Shown piece by piece: positions 41,862 through 51,249 of a stretch of DNA of 64,000 nucleotides. Position 1 is the first letter of the stretch, and each line of letters opens with the position of its first letter. The DNA comes from CAWDLX01 sp046728155 (lineage in GTDB: Bacteria; Actinomycetota; Actinomycetes; Mycobacteriales; Micromonosporaceae). The position numbers and the translations under genes are program-made. The notes below the pieces were generated by a model. That model had not been told where the DNA came from and made no database searches. It worked only from the letters and a program-made list of their open reading frames with translations. The DNA is taken from NCBI GenBank assembly GCA_046728155.1, contig JBKPDY010000068.1:1-64000 (forward strand). Direction: 5' to 3'.

Positions 41862-44386
41862 CTACTCGGTCGCGATCGCCTCGAGCACATCCATTCGCGC
41901 GGCGCGGCGCGCCGGGGCGACCGCGGCGACCATCGCCGCGACGACGGCCACGACCAGGTAGACCACCAACTGGCCCACCGGCAGCGCCGGGATGTCGCCG
42001 GTCAGTGCCGCGGCGAGCCCGGCTCCCAGGCCAGCCCCGAGTGTGATACCGAGCAGGCCACCGAAGACAGCGATGATCGCCGCCTCAATGGTGACCGTCG
42101 CGGCCAGCTGGCCCCGGCCCATTCCGATCGCCCTGAGCGTGCCCAGTTCTCGGGTGCGTTCGTTGACAGCGAGGGCGAGGGTGTTGACGATGCCCAGAAG
42201 TGCAATGACTACTGCCAGGACCAGCAGTGCTGTCGTGAGCGCAAGCAGCTGGTCGAGCATCGCTGCGGTGGCGCTCTCGTAACCCTTCTGATCGAGCGCC
42301 TGGACACCGGGATAATCACCGAGCAGCGACGATAGTCTACTGTGGATATCAGCAATCGACGATCCCGGTGCGACCTTGACCAGGACGAGCGAGTCGAGAG
42401 TTCGCCCGGTCGCCTGCTCGAACGTGGCCAACCCCAGCAGACAGTCGCCGAGCGGACCCTTGTTCGCGAAGGTTCCGGCGATCATGACGGCACGGATGCC
42501 GGCCTGCCGAACTGCACCTCGACCGTGCTCCCCACGTGCCAGCCGTGCGCGGTCGCGAGACGGGTGCTGACCAGCATGCCGCCGCTGTTCAGCCCGGCCA
42601 GGTCGCCGGTCCGGACGCCGAGGTCGGTGAGCTGCTCGATGGCTGCCGGGTCGATACCGTAGACCGCCTGGTGCGGGCTGCCGGCAACGACCGCGTCGGA
42701 TCGGCGTACCTCGGTGGCGAGTTGAACTCCGTTCGTCGACGCGACCGCCGCGGCCAACGTCGGCGCGAAACCGGTGTCGGGGTTGCTCGCCGTCACATAC
42801 AGGTCGGCCTTGCTGGCTCGGCCGATGCCTGACTCGGCGGCGGCCTTCACCGAGTCGATGAGTACGGTCGTACCGGCCACCGCCGCCAGCCCGATCATCA
42901 ATGCGGCAGCCGTGGCGGCCGTACGGCGCGGGTTGCGGCCGGCGTTGTCGCGCGCCATCCGGCCGGTACGGCCCGGCAGGCCCGTCACGGGTGTTCCGAT
43001 CGCTGTCACCGAGGGCCGGGCGACCAGCGGCGCGAGGAGATTGACGCCCAGCACCACGGTGATCGCGCCCGCGCCGGTGATGAGCGCGCCGGCGGCGAGG
43101 TTGCCGAAGACGCCGACCGCGAGGGCGGCCATGCCCGTGGCCGTGATGCCGGTCGCGGCCGCGGTACGGCCGCGGGTGAACGGTCTCGGCGCCGGCGTGG
43201 ACTCCCGCATCGCCGCGACCGGTGGGATGCGGGTGGCGCGGTGGGCCGGAGCGAGAGCGGCCAGGACTGTGACGAGGGTTCCGGTCGCGACCGCAAGAAC
43301 CGTCTGGGTGGCTGGTAGTTGCGGTCCGGCGCTGGGCAGGTCGAGGCCGAACACGCCCATGAGCGACGTGAGGCCGCGCGCGGCCAGAAGACCCAGGCCC
43401 ACGCCGACGGTGGATGCGATGACGCCGAGGATCCCGGCTTCGATGAGAACGCTGGCGAAGATCTGCCGGCGGCTGGCACCGAGCGCGCGCAACAGGGCCA
43501 GTTCCCGCGTCCGCTGGGCGAGCAGGATCGAAAACGTATTCCAGATGACGAATGCGCCGACGAATAGCGCGATGGCGGCGAATGCGAGGAGTGCGTCGGT
43601 GAGGAACCCGAGGTTGTCGCGCAGGCTGGCGGACTGTCGCGCGGCCGCGGTGTCGCCGGTGATGGCATCGACACCGGTCGGCAGAGTGGCCGCGACCCGG
43701 TCCCGCAACGCGTCCGCTCCGACGGAGGCGGCCGCAACGTCGATCTCGTCGTACTGTCCCACCTTGTCGAACAGATCCTGAGCCGTGGCCAGATCGAAGA
43801 TGGTCAACGACGGTCCCGGCCCGTTCCCCGTGCCGAAGCCGACGATTCCGACGATGTGGAACGGTTGGGCCCGGCCGCGGATGATCACACGTACGGTGTC
43901 GCCGACGTGGAGGTCGTCGGTGTCGGCCGACGTCTGGTCGATGGCGACCTCGCCGACGGCGACCGGCGCGCGACCGGCCCGCAGCGGGAACGCAGTGTCC
44001 AATGTGGGGTGAGACCGCCATATCGTGGCGAGGCCGGGACCCGCGCCGGCCAGGTGTCCGTCCACTGTGGTCAACTGAGACTGGTCGAGGATGGCACCGT
44101 CCGCGGCGTCGACACCGTCGGTGGAACGGATTCCCGCCAGCAGGCTCGCCCGGATCGTGGCCCGCGTCCCAGCGTTACCGCCGCCCTCGCCCGCCGGCGA
44201 GGTGTGCTCGACGATGACGTCGGTGCCCGCGACCGCGGTCCGGAAGAGCGAGTCGAGGTCATGTTGCAGGGTTGCGGTGAACGTGAACGCGCCGGACATG
44301 AAGGCGACGCCGAGCGCTATCGCCAGGGCGGTCATGGCAAGCCGCGCCTTGTGCGAGAGCAGGCTCTTCAGACTTGCGCGCAGCAT
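41862..44386 (-). pseudogene. MacB/FtsX-like ABC permease, apparent single-base frameshift
   Basis: Large exporter permease, 841 residues after restoring one base. The first frame from ATG 44386 covers the N-terminal helix, a periplasmic MacB_PCD-like domain, the first FtsX domain (FAAIALFVGAFVIWNTFSILLAQRTRELALLRALGASRRQ) and most of a second extracytoplasmic domain up to VEVQFGR. Here, near 42503, the frame is lost, and AGIRAVMIAGTFANKG continues in another frame to the second FtsX domain (VIALLGIVNTLALAVNERTRELGTLRAIGMGRGQL) and the end. CAGGCC where CAGGGCC would keep the frame suggests loss of one G. It starts 5 bp after its ATPase gene. Confidence 0.85.
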
Positions 44387-44391
44387 ATCGA

Positions 44392-45123
44392 TCAGCCTCC
44401 CAGCGTCTTCATGCGGTCGAGCACCCGCTGCGGCGTCGGGTCGTCCTCGGTGTCGACGATGTGACCATCCGCCAGGAACACCGCCTGGTCGGCGTAGCTG
44501 GCCGCGACCGGATCGTGGGTGACCATGACGATGGTCTGGCCGAACTCCCGTACACAGCGGCGCAGGAGATCGAGCAGCTGTGCCCCCGATCGGGAGTCGA
44601 GGTTACCGGTGGGCTCGTCGGCGAAGACGATGTCCGGTCGGCCGACCAGGGCGCGGGCCACCGCGACCCGTTGCTGCTGACCACCGGAGAGCTCGCTCGG
44701 CCGGTGGCGGAGCCGGTCGCCCAGCCCGACCGCGTCGACCACCGTCGCGAGCCACGCGCGGTCGGGCGACCGGCCGGCGATGTCGAGTGCCAGCGTGATG
44801 TTCGCCGCCGCGCTCAGTGCCGGCAACAGATTGAAGGCCTGGAAGATGAAGCCGACCCGGTCCCGACGGAGCCGGGTCAGGTCACGCTCGCGCATCCGGC
44901 CGATTTCCGTGTCGCCGATCCACACCTCACCGCTGGTCGCCTGGTCCAGGCCGGCGAGGCAGTGCAGGAAGGTGGACTTGCCGGACCCGGATGGGCCCAT
45001 CACGGCAGTAAAGGTCGCGCGGGCCAGTTCGAGCGAGACATCCTGCAGCGCGGTGACGGCGGTGTCGCCGCGACCGTACACCTTGGTCAGGCTCTGGGCT
45101 CGGGCTGCGGTCTGATTGGCCAT
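44392..45123 (-). CDS. MacB/LolD-like ABC exporter ATPase
   Basis: ATPase partner of the FtsX-like permease, 243 residues. Walker A GPSGSGKST near 41, Q-loop VGFIFQAFNLLP, signature LSGGQQQRVAVARAL, Walker B IVFADEPTGNLDS and H-loop THD. The EPTGNLD sequence is typical of the LolD/MacB class. Start ATG 45123 follows AAAGGAA; a GTG/ATG-initiated extension to 45174 is less likely. A two-component pair encoded upstream on the same strand (45274-47131) probably regulates it. Confidence 0.93.
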   Translation of the reverse strand: MANQTAARAQSLTKVYGRGDTAVTALQDVSLELARATFTAVMGPSGSGKSTFLHCLAGLDQATSGEVWIGDTEIGRMRERDLTRLRRDRVGFIFQAFNLLPALSAAANITLALDIAGRSPDRAWLATVVDAVGLGDRLRHRPSELSGGQQQRVAVARALVGRPDIVFADEPTGNLDSRSGAQLLDLLRRCVREFGQTIVMVTHDPVAASYADQAVFLADGHIVDTEDDPTPQRVLDRMKTLGG

Positions 45124-45273
45124 CGATGAAATTCCTTTCGTGGCGTAGGTTGACGCCTCGAAAGGTAGGTCCAACGGAGGCCCGAATTCATCGATCCGTG
45201 GAGCTGTCTTCGGGCTCCATCTCCAGATGCAGACCGCCCCCGGCCTCCACCCTGAGATGCAGACGTTGACCGG

Positions 45274-45939
45274 TCAACCGCGCCGCGGCTGCACCAGGCC
45301 GACGTCGTAGGCGAGCACCACGAGTTGTGCTCGGTCGCGTAGTCCGAGCTTGGTGAGCAGGTGGTGCACATGTGTTTTGACTGTCGTCTCCGTCACGACC
45401 AGGTTGGCCGCGATCTCGGCGTTCGAGCACCCGCGGGCGACCAGGCCGAGCACCTGGACCTCGCGTTCGGTGAGGCCGTCCAGCGCCGCCGGCGCCGGCT
45501 CGTCGGGCGCGCCGGACGGCAGGTGTCGGCTGAACCGCTCCAGCAGACGCCGGGTCACCGCGGGTGCCACCATCGCCTCTCCCGCCGCAACCACCCGGAC
45601 CGCCTCAACCAGGTCGTACGCCTTGACGTCCTTGAGAAGGAAGCCGCTCGCTCCGGCACGGAGCGCCTCCACAACGTACTCGTCGACGTTGAACGTCGTC
45701 AGGATCAACACGCGTACATTGTCCAGTGTGGAGAGTGCTCTCGTTGCGGCGACGCCGTCGAGCACCGGCATCCGAATGTCCATCAGAACCACGTCGGGAC
45801 GCAGGTCGCGGGCCATGCGTATCGCGGCCTCCCCGTCTCCGGCCTCGCCCACGACCTCGATGCCCGGTTCGTTCTCCAGAATCATCCGGAAACCGGTCCG
45901 CAGCAACGGTTGGTCGTCCACCAGCAGCACCCGGATCAT
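45274..45939 (-). CDS. NarL/LuxR-type response regulator
   Basis: 221-residue response regulator. Receiver: VLLVDDQPLLRTGFRMILE, phospho-acceptor Asp in VVLMDIRMPVLDG, switch residues in LTTFN and LLKDVKAYD. HTH: LTEREVQVLGLVARGCSNAEIAANLVVTETTVKTHVHHLL. ATG overlaps the kinase stop by ATGA. The MacB-like exporter lies 150 bp downstream on the same strand and is the likely target. Confidence 0.93.
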   Translation of the reverse strand: MIRVLLVDDQPLLRTGFRMILENEPGIEVVGEAGDGEAAIRMARDLRPDVVLMDIRMPVLDGVAATRALSTLDNVRVLILTTFNVDEYVVEALRAGASGFLLKDVKAYDLVEAVRVVAAGEAMVAPAVTRRLLERFSRHLPSGAPDEPAPAALDGLTEREVQVLGLVARGCSNAEIAANLVVTETTVKTHVHHLLTKLGLRDRAQLVVLAYDVGLVQPRRG

Positions 45940-47131
45940 CCGCTCTCCGTCCGCTCGAACGGAATGCGGGCCCGCACCTCGAACCCACCGCCCAGGCGCG
46001 GCCCCGCCCTGAGCTCGCCTCCGAAGAGAGCCACCCGCTCCCTCATTCCGACGAGTCCGTGCCCGGCGCCGGGCAGCTGATTCGAGTTCAGTCGGGCTGA
46101 AGCGCCCCTTCCGTCGTCGACGATCGCGATCGTGAGGCCGTCGTCGAGGTAGCGCACCGCGACCTCCGCACGGGCAGGCCCGGCGTGCCGCAGTACGTTG
46201 GTCAACGCCTCCTGCACGATCCGGTACGCGGACAGGTCTGCGGCGGGCGCAAGTCGGCGAGGGCCGCCGTCGGTGGTCAACGTCACCGGTAGCCCGGCCT
46301 CGCGGACCTGTTCCATCAATGCGTCCAAGCGGTCGAGGCCGGGCTGTGGTCCGGGCGGGCTGGTGGCCGGCTGGTCACCGTCGTCCTCCGCGCGGAGTAC
46401 GCCGAGGAGTTGTCGCATCTCTGTCAGCGCCTCGCGGCCTGTCTCCTCGATGGACACCGCCAGACCGCGGGCCCGGTCTGGATCGCGCGCCACAATCGGC
46501 TGCATCGCCTGGGCCTGGACCACAAGGACACTCAGGTTGTGGGCCACGACATCGTGCAGCTCGCGCGCGATTCGCAGACGCTCGTCGGCGACGGCCTGGC
46601 GGGCCAGCAACTCCCGTTCCCGCTCCAGCCGATCAGCGTGTTCGGCGAGCCGGCCAACCTCCTGCCGCCGTGACCGCATGACCGTCCCGAGCAGCCATGC
46701 GCCGGCGCCGCCGATCAGGAGTGCCAATGCGTCCTGTCGCGCCTGTGCCCTGCTCCACACGGCAGCGCCACGACCACCAGTACCCCCGCAACGACGCCCG
46801 CCGTCACGAGACGAGAGCGCCGGCCGGCGCGCGCGGCGACACTGTACGGCGCGATCAGCTCCGCCGGGACGTTGGCTCCCACCGCTGTACTGGTCGCGGA
46901 GAGGCCAACCTGGATCGCGCCGACGAGCACGAGACACACCACCGGGTACCGCCGTCGTACCGCCAGTGCCGGGGCCAACCCGGCCAGCAACACCAGGCCG
47001 ATGGTCGGTACGTGCTCACCATGTCGACGCTCCGACGCCTCGGTGAGGACGACGAATACCGTCACTGCCACCGCGAACGCCGTGTCGACGAGGGGTCGCG
47101 GCAGCCGCGCCCACAACTCACGGACAGCCAC
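45936..47131 (-). pseudogene. NarL-type sensor histidine kinase, apparent single-base frameshift
   Basis: 398 residues when one base is restored. The first frame from GTG 47131 encodes the membrane sensor region (DTAFAVAVTVFVVLTEA, PTIGLVLLAGLAPALAVRRRYP, ELIAPYSVAARAGRR). The second encodes ARQDALALLIGGAGAWLLGTV, the HisKA_3 box ADERLRIARELHDVVAHNLSVLVV and a HATPase domain (AYRIVQEALTNVLRHA, GHGLVGMRERVALFGG). The break is near 46760, where CCGTGTGG replaces an expected CCGGTGTGG. The response regulator that follows is intact. Only the membrane sensor would be detached if the frameshift is real. Confidence 0.85.
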
Positions 47132-47153
47132 GCGCCGATCCTATAGACAGTCC

Positions 47154-48332
47154 TTACGACAGGCCGGCGCCGGTTGCCACACCCTCTGCCGGCGGCCGGG
47201 CGGCGCGTAGCGCGCTCCACCCCCGGTACCTCTGGAACGGGATCTCGAACACGGCTCCGAAGAGCCGGGCGAACCCGATCGTCGCCGGCAGCACGATGGC
47301 GAGCGTAACCAGGAATGACGGCACGCCCTGGGGAACGCGTCCGGCCACGACCGTGTAGTAGACGACCACGACGATCGGCGCGTGGGTCAGGTAGAGGCTG
47401 TACGAGAAGGAGCCGAGGCTGCGCAAAGGGCGGGTGTCCAGCAGGCGTACCACGGGTGCCGGACGACGCGTGGCCACGGCGGCGAGCAGGCAGCCGATGG
47501 CCGGGCCGAACGCCAGGTCGACCCAGAACAGGTTGTCCAGCGTCCAGACCGAACCCTTCCAGGCGATGGCATTGACCACCGGTATGGCGGCGGCGAGCGC
47601 GAGCCAGTGCCAGGGCAGGGATCGGCGACGCTCACTCGCGCCCACGATGCCGGCGGCCATGACGCCGATCGCGAACAGCGCGGCGAACTCCGGGACGTAG
47701 TACACCAGCAGGGGCGGCGAAGTCACCACGCCGACTGCGATCACCACAAGCGCGACCGTGGCCACCATCGCCATCGCGTTCACCCGGCGGATGAACAGCA
47801 GCAGCAACGGGAACATGACGTAGAGCTGCGCCTCCACGGCGATCGACCAGAATGCACGGTTCGGGCTGGGAGCATGGAACACGTCCTGCAGGAGCAGACC
47901 GTTGACGACGACCGACCTCGCCGTCGGTACACCCGCACCCGGTTGCGCCATGATCAGCCAGGCAACCAGGAGGCTGAAGGTCAGGGCCGCCCAGTACGGC
48001 GGCAGGATCCGCCAGGCCCGGCGGACGGCGAACCGGGACGTGCCGCCAAGCTGCCAACCGGATCGGGCCGGGGCGACCGCGAGAGAAAAGCCGGACAGCA
48101 CGATGAAGACGACAACCGCGAACCGCCCATAGATGAACCAAGCGGCCCAGAACGGGGCCGAGGTCCTGGGGTAGCCGGGAAACGAACGCAGGAACGCGTG
48201 GTTCATGACCACGAACAGGGCCGCCAGTCCGCGGATGCCGTCGAGCCCGACCAACCGGCCGCGGGTGGCTGGCTGGTCCGACGCCGTCGACGACCGCATG
48301 AGAACAGTCTGCCTCGTCCGCGGCTGGGTCAC
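47154..48332 (-). CDS. Acyltransferase 3 family membrane protein
   Basis: Integral membrane acyltransferase of 392 residues with about ten hydrophobic segments. The family start RLVGLDGIRGLAALFVVMNHAF with catalytic His, then RFAVVVFIVLSGFSLA and RRAWRILPPYWAAL are clear. Such enzymes O-acetylate sugars, peptidoglycan or secondary metabolites; the substrate here is unknown. GTG 48332 is taken as start because GGGGGA precedes it by 6 bp. That start lies inside a dispersed palindromic repeat (48321-48370), so the N-terminus may have been altered by the repeat. ATG 48299 is the alternative. Confidence 0.88.
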   Translation of the reverse strand: MTQPRTRQTVLMRSSTASDQPATRGRLVGLDGIRGLAALFVVMNHAFLRSFPGYPRTSAPFWAAWFIYGRFAVVVFIVLSGFSLAVAPARSGWQLGGTSRFAVRRAWRILPPYWAALTFSLLVAWLIMAQPGAGVPTARSVVVNGLLLQDVFHAPSPNRAFWSIAVEAQLYVMFPLLLLFIRRVNAMAMVATVALVVIAVGVVTSPPLLVYYVPEFAALFAIGVMAAGIVGASERRRSLPWHWLALAAAIPVVNAIAWKGSVWTLDNLFWVDLAFGPAIGCLLAAVATRRPAPVVRLLDTRPLRSLGSFSYSLYLTHAPIVVVVYYTVVAGRVPQGVPSFLVTLAIVLPATIGFARLFGAVFEIPFQRYRGWSALRAARPPAEGVATGAGLS

Positions 48333-48370
48333 TGTGAGTCCCCCATCGCGGACCTGGGACTCCCCAGCCG
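48321..48370 (-). repeat. 50-54-bp dispersed palindromic repeat, copy 2 (family A)
   Basis: On the minus strand it reads CGGCTGGGGAGTCCCAGGTC and ends GTGACCCAGCCG. It matches 5231-5284 and 63421-63474 with no gaps over 50 positions. It lies between the divergent acyltransferase and luciferase-like genes, and carries the acyltransferase ribosome site and GTG start. Confidence 0.65.
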
Positions 48371-48394
48371 AGCAAGGCAGACCGAACTCGCCGA

Positions 48395-48406
48395 TAGAGT
48401 TCGTAG
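48395..48406 (+). promoter_or_regulatory. Leaderless -10 element of the luciferase-like gene
   Basis: TAGAGT at 48395-48400 is followed by 6 bp and then ATG 48407. No Shine-Dalgarno sequence is present, so the message probably starts at or next to the ATG. Confidence 0.5.
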
Positions 48407-49324
48407 ATGCCACGTCCATGCCGGGTCGGAATTCAGCTGCCGGAGGTCGAGCGGAGCGTCGGGTGGCCGGAGATGCTCGCGATGGCCCGCACCGCAGAGG
48501 CGGTCGGGTTCGACTCGTTGTGGATGGGCGACCACCTGCTCTACGACCTGCCGGGCGGGGTCACGCGGGGCCCGTGGGAGGTGTGGACCTCGCTCGCCGC
48601 GCTCGCCGTCGTTACCGAGCGGGTCGAGCTCGGTCCGCTCGTCGCATCGACGAGCTTTCACGCGCCGGCGATGCTCGCCAAGCAGGCGGCGACCGTCGAT
48701 GCCATCTCTGGTGGGCGGCTGATCCTCGGCATCGGCGCGGGTTGGAACGAGCGAGAGTACCGCGCATTCGGATTTCCGTACGATCATCGGGTCTCCCGGT
48801 TCGGGGAGGCGTTCACCATCATCCGCGGCCTGCTGCGGGATGGACGAATCGATGTCGATGGCGCCTATTACCGAGTTGAGGACTGCGTGCTCGACCCGCC
48901 GCCGGGACGGCCGGGTGGCCCGCCGCTGATGCTCGGTTCGACGAGCCCACGGATGATGCGAATCGCCTTGCCCTACGTCGACCTGTGGAACGTCTGGTGG
49001 AGCGACTACGGGAACACGCCAGCCGGGTTCGCGGCCGTCCGTACCCGCGTTGACGAGGCGGTCTCGCGAGCCGGACGGGCGTCGGACGAGGTCGCCGCCA
49101 CCGCAGCGGTTCTGGTGAGCCTGCCGGGTGGCCTGGGGCGGCTCATGGGCGACACGTACAACGCCCCGGTCGCGCCCGTGCGCGGATCCATCGCCGATAT
49201 CGGGGGACACATCGACGCCATGGCCAAGGCGGGCGCGACCCACCTTCAGCTCGTGGTGGATCCGATCACCGAGGCTTCCATCGAGCTCCTGGGCGAAACG
49301 CTGGCCGAACTGGATCGGCAATGA
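48407..49324 (+). CDS. Luciferase-like (LLM class) flavin/F420-dependent oxidoreductase
   Basis: TIM-barrel bacterial-luciferase-type oxidoreductase, 305 residues. Begins VGIQLPEVER, with ARTAEAVGFDSLWMGDHLLYD, VTERVELGPLVAS, KQAATVDAISGGRLILGIGAGWNEREYRAFGFPYD and PPPGRPGGPPLMLGSTSPRMMRIA, the arrangement typical of actinobacterial F420-dependent members. Cofactor F420 versus FMN cannot be decided by eye. It is monocistronic with a leaderless -10 box. Substrate unknown. Confidence 0.9.
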   Translation: MPRPCRVGIQLPEVERSVGWPEMLAMARTAEAVGFDSLWMGDHLLYDLPGGVTRGPWEVWTSLAALAVVTERVELGPLVASTSFHAPAMLAKQAATVDAISGGRLILGIGAGWNEREYRAFGFPYDHRVSRFGEAFTIIRGLLRDGRIDVDGAYYRVEDCVLDPPPGRPGGPPLMLGSTSPRMMRIALPYVDLWNVWWSDYGNTPAGFAAVRTRVDEAVSRAGRASDEVAATAAVLVSLPGGLGRLMGDTYNAPVAPVRGSIADIGGHIDAMAKAGATHLQLVVDPITEASIELLGETLAELDRQ

Positions 49325-49327
49325 GCC

Positions 49328-49963
49328 TTACACGGATAGACGGAACGGCGGGTACATGTCGGTAATGAGAATGAACGCGTACCCGAGGACGCGGTTGTGC
49401 CAGCGGATGACGCCTTCGACGTACGTGAACAGCCCACGGGGATACCTGCCGGTGAACAGAATGGCGAACCACGCGATGACGACCGCGACGACGGCGCCGA
49501 TGGTCAGGAAGAACAGAACGATGTAGTGGGGAATCGCGAGGAACCACTTCACCAACGGCAGCCACCGGTTCAGATCAGTGCGGGCGTCGGGGTACTCGTA
49601 GTCCAGATGTACCGACTGCTGCTCATCGGTGGACGGGTACTGGTCGTCCATGAGAGCAAGAAAGACGGAGACACGATTACTGAACCGCTGCAACTGGAGG
49701 TTCCAGTCGAACCACCACCGTGGATACTTCTGTCTGAACAGGATCATGAGTAATGGACCGAAGAAAAGCAGCCCGCCGGCGCCCGCCGCAACCGTCTGAG
49801 TCTGGCCGTTTGAACTCCACGACCAGGCGCCGCCGCCGGCGACAGCTCCGAGGACGATGGCGATGGGCAAGGCATAGAAGATGCGGAAGCCGGTGCTCAC
49901 GCGGTTGAGCGGTCGGTCAGGGTAGTCCACCGACAGCGTGACCGGATAGGAAGTTGGTTGCAT
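49328..49963 (-). CDS. DUF4389 membrane protein
   Basis: 211-residue protein of unknown function with DUF4389 hallmarks: YPVTLSVDYPDRPLNRVSTGFRIFYALP at the N-terminus, PRWWFDWNLQLQRF, and the C-terminal YPRGLFTYVEGVIRWHNRV...LITDMYPPF block. Three to four hydrophobic segments (for example ALPIAIVLGAVAGG, IVLFFLTIGAVVAVVIAWFAIL). AAGGAG lies 6 bp before ATG 49963. Convergent with the luciferase-like gene, 3 bp apart. No close functional partner is visible. Confidence 0.88.
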   Translation of the reverse strand: MQPTSYPVTLSVDYPDRPLNRVSTGFRIFYALPIAIVLGAVAGGGAWSWSSNGQTQTVAAGAGGLLFFGPLLMILFRQKYPRWWFDWNLQLQRFSNRVSVFLALMDDQYPSTDEQQSVHLDYEYPDARTDLNRWLPLVKWFLAIPHYIVLFFLTIGAVVAVVIAWFAILFTGRYPRGLFTYVEGVIRWHNRVLGYAFILITDMYPPFRLSV

Positions 49964-50144
49964 GTCGCTTCTCCTTGTGGCGAATCGATTGCCAAAACTT
50001 CCACTATGGCGGATGCGTTGAGTCTGGGACCCCATTCAGTGTGTGTCAACGTAGGGGTCGGCGTGGCGCGAACCGGGCCCGGTCACCCACCCGGTCGCCG
50101 TGTACCATGTCGTCAGGTCGCGCTATAGAGCGCGGGGTGCACGG

Positions 50145-50567
50145 ATGCAGGTGGTGGTGGCTGTGGGGACTGGCCGGGTTGTTCAGTTCAACGTTGCTCG
50201 GGGTTTTGGGTTCATCGCTCCCGATGAGGGCGGAGACGACGTGTTCGTCCATTCGGAGGAACTCGGCGGGCAGGCGAGCCGGCTACACGTCGGGACACGG
50301 GTCGAGTTTCGCGTGATGGGCGGCCAGCGGGGGCTCAAGGCGTACGACGTCAAGATCCTTCCGGATGATCCGGATCTGGATATACCGCCGTCGTCGCACG
50401 ACTACGGCGACGACGACCTCTCCGAGGTGATCTCCGAGCGTGAGTACGGCGCCGAGATCACCGACGCGCTGATCGTCAACTGTCCCGACATCACCGCGGC
50501 GCAGATCGTGGCGATCCGCAATCGTCTGGTCCAGTCGGCGCGCAAGCGCGGCTGGCTGGACGAGTAG
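50145..50567 (+). CDS. Cold-shock-domain protein with C-terminal extension
   Basis: 140-residue nucleic-acid-binding protein. The N-terminal cold-shock domain has RNP1 in RGFGFIAPDEG and RNP2 in DVFVHSEEL, though FNVARGFG replaces the common FNxEKGFG. After GQRGLKAYDVKIL the protein continues with an acidic linker (DDPDLDIPPSSHDYGDDD) and a helical tail ending RNRLVQSARKRGWLDE, a form seen in actinobacterial longer CSPs. The start is uncertain between ATG 50145 and GTG 50160. Probable RNA chaperone. Confidence 0.85.
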   Translation: MQVVVAVGTGRVVQFNVARGFGFIAPDEGGDDVFVHSEELGGQASRLHVGTRVEFRVMGGQRGLKAYDVKILPDDPDLDIPPSSHDYGDDDLSEVISEREYGAEITDALIVNCPDITAAQIVAIRNRLVQSARKRGWLDE

Positions 50568-50572
50568 TCACG

Positions 50573-51241
50573 TCACGCTACGAACACGCAGAACTCGTTG
50601 CCCTCGGGATCGGCCAGCACGTACCACGAGATGTCCTCGTCCGGCGTCCGCAGGAGGGTAGCGCCGGCGTCGAGCAGCGGCGCGTGGTCCGGGGCGGTCA
50701 CGTCCCAGTGGACCCGGTTCTTGACCAGCTTCGGTTCGGGCACAGCCGCGAAGTCCATGGTGAACGGCGCTCCTGACGGCCGATCGATGGTGTACCAGGT
50801 GGCATTGTCGACGACCGGTTCACCGAACACGGCACCCCACCACGTCGCCTGCGACCGCGGATCGACGCAGTCGACGGCCAGGCCGTGCAGCCGCTGCTCC
50901 GAGGGGTCCGCCCGCAGGAACGCGCAGAACTCGCCGCCCTCGGCGTCCGCCATGACCGTCCACCGACGGTCGCCGCCCTCGGCCTGCACGACCCGGGCGC
51001 CGAGCACCTCCAGATCGGCCAGGCTCTTGGCATAGATATCCACGTGGACCCGGTTCTTCACGGTCCTGGGTTCGGGCACGCCGTTCACCCAGATCGTGTG
51101 CTGCGGCGTCGGACCGGACAGCCAGCCGTCACCGCCAGGCTGCGCGTGCCAGGTCAGGCCGAGTGCCGAGGCCCAGAACGTTCCTACCCGCGCCGGATCG
51201 GCCGCGTCGAAGCAGATGTCCTTGAACTGAGCTATGGTCAC
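50573..51241 (-). CDS. VOC superfamily (glyoxalase-like) protein, two modules
   Basis: 222-residue protein made of two similar VOC halves. Each has the pattern DP...FW...LG / NRVHxD / WxVxADxEGxEFC: FKDICFDAADPARVGTFWASALG...NRVHVDIY...WTVMADAEGGEFCAF and LAVDCVDPRSQATWWGAVFG...NRVHWDVT...WYVLADPEGNEFCVF. Such actinobacterial proteins are annotated as glyoxalase/bleomycin-resistance-like; the activity is unknown. GTG 51241 begins 8 bp after the permease stop, so it is probably co-transcribed with the sugar importer. Confidence 0.85.
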   Translation of the reverse strand: MTIAQFKDICFDAADPARVGTFWASALGLTWHAQPGGDGWLSGPTPQHTIWVNGVPEPRTVKNRVHVDIYAKSLADLEVLGARVVQAEGGDRRWTVMADAEGGEFCAFLRADPSEQRLHGLAVDCVDPRSQATWWGAVFGEPVVDNATWYTIDRPSGAPFTMDFAAVPEPKLVKNRVHWDVTAPDHAPLLDAGATLLRTPDEDISWYVLADPEGNEFCVFVA

Positions 51242-51249
51242 GACGCCCG

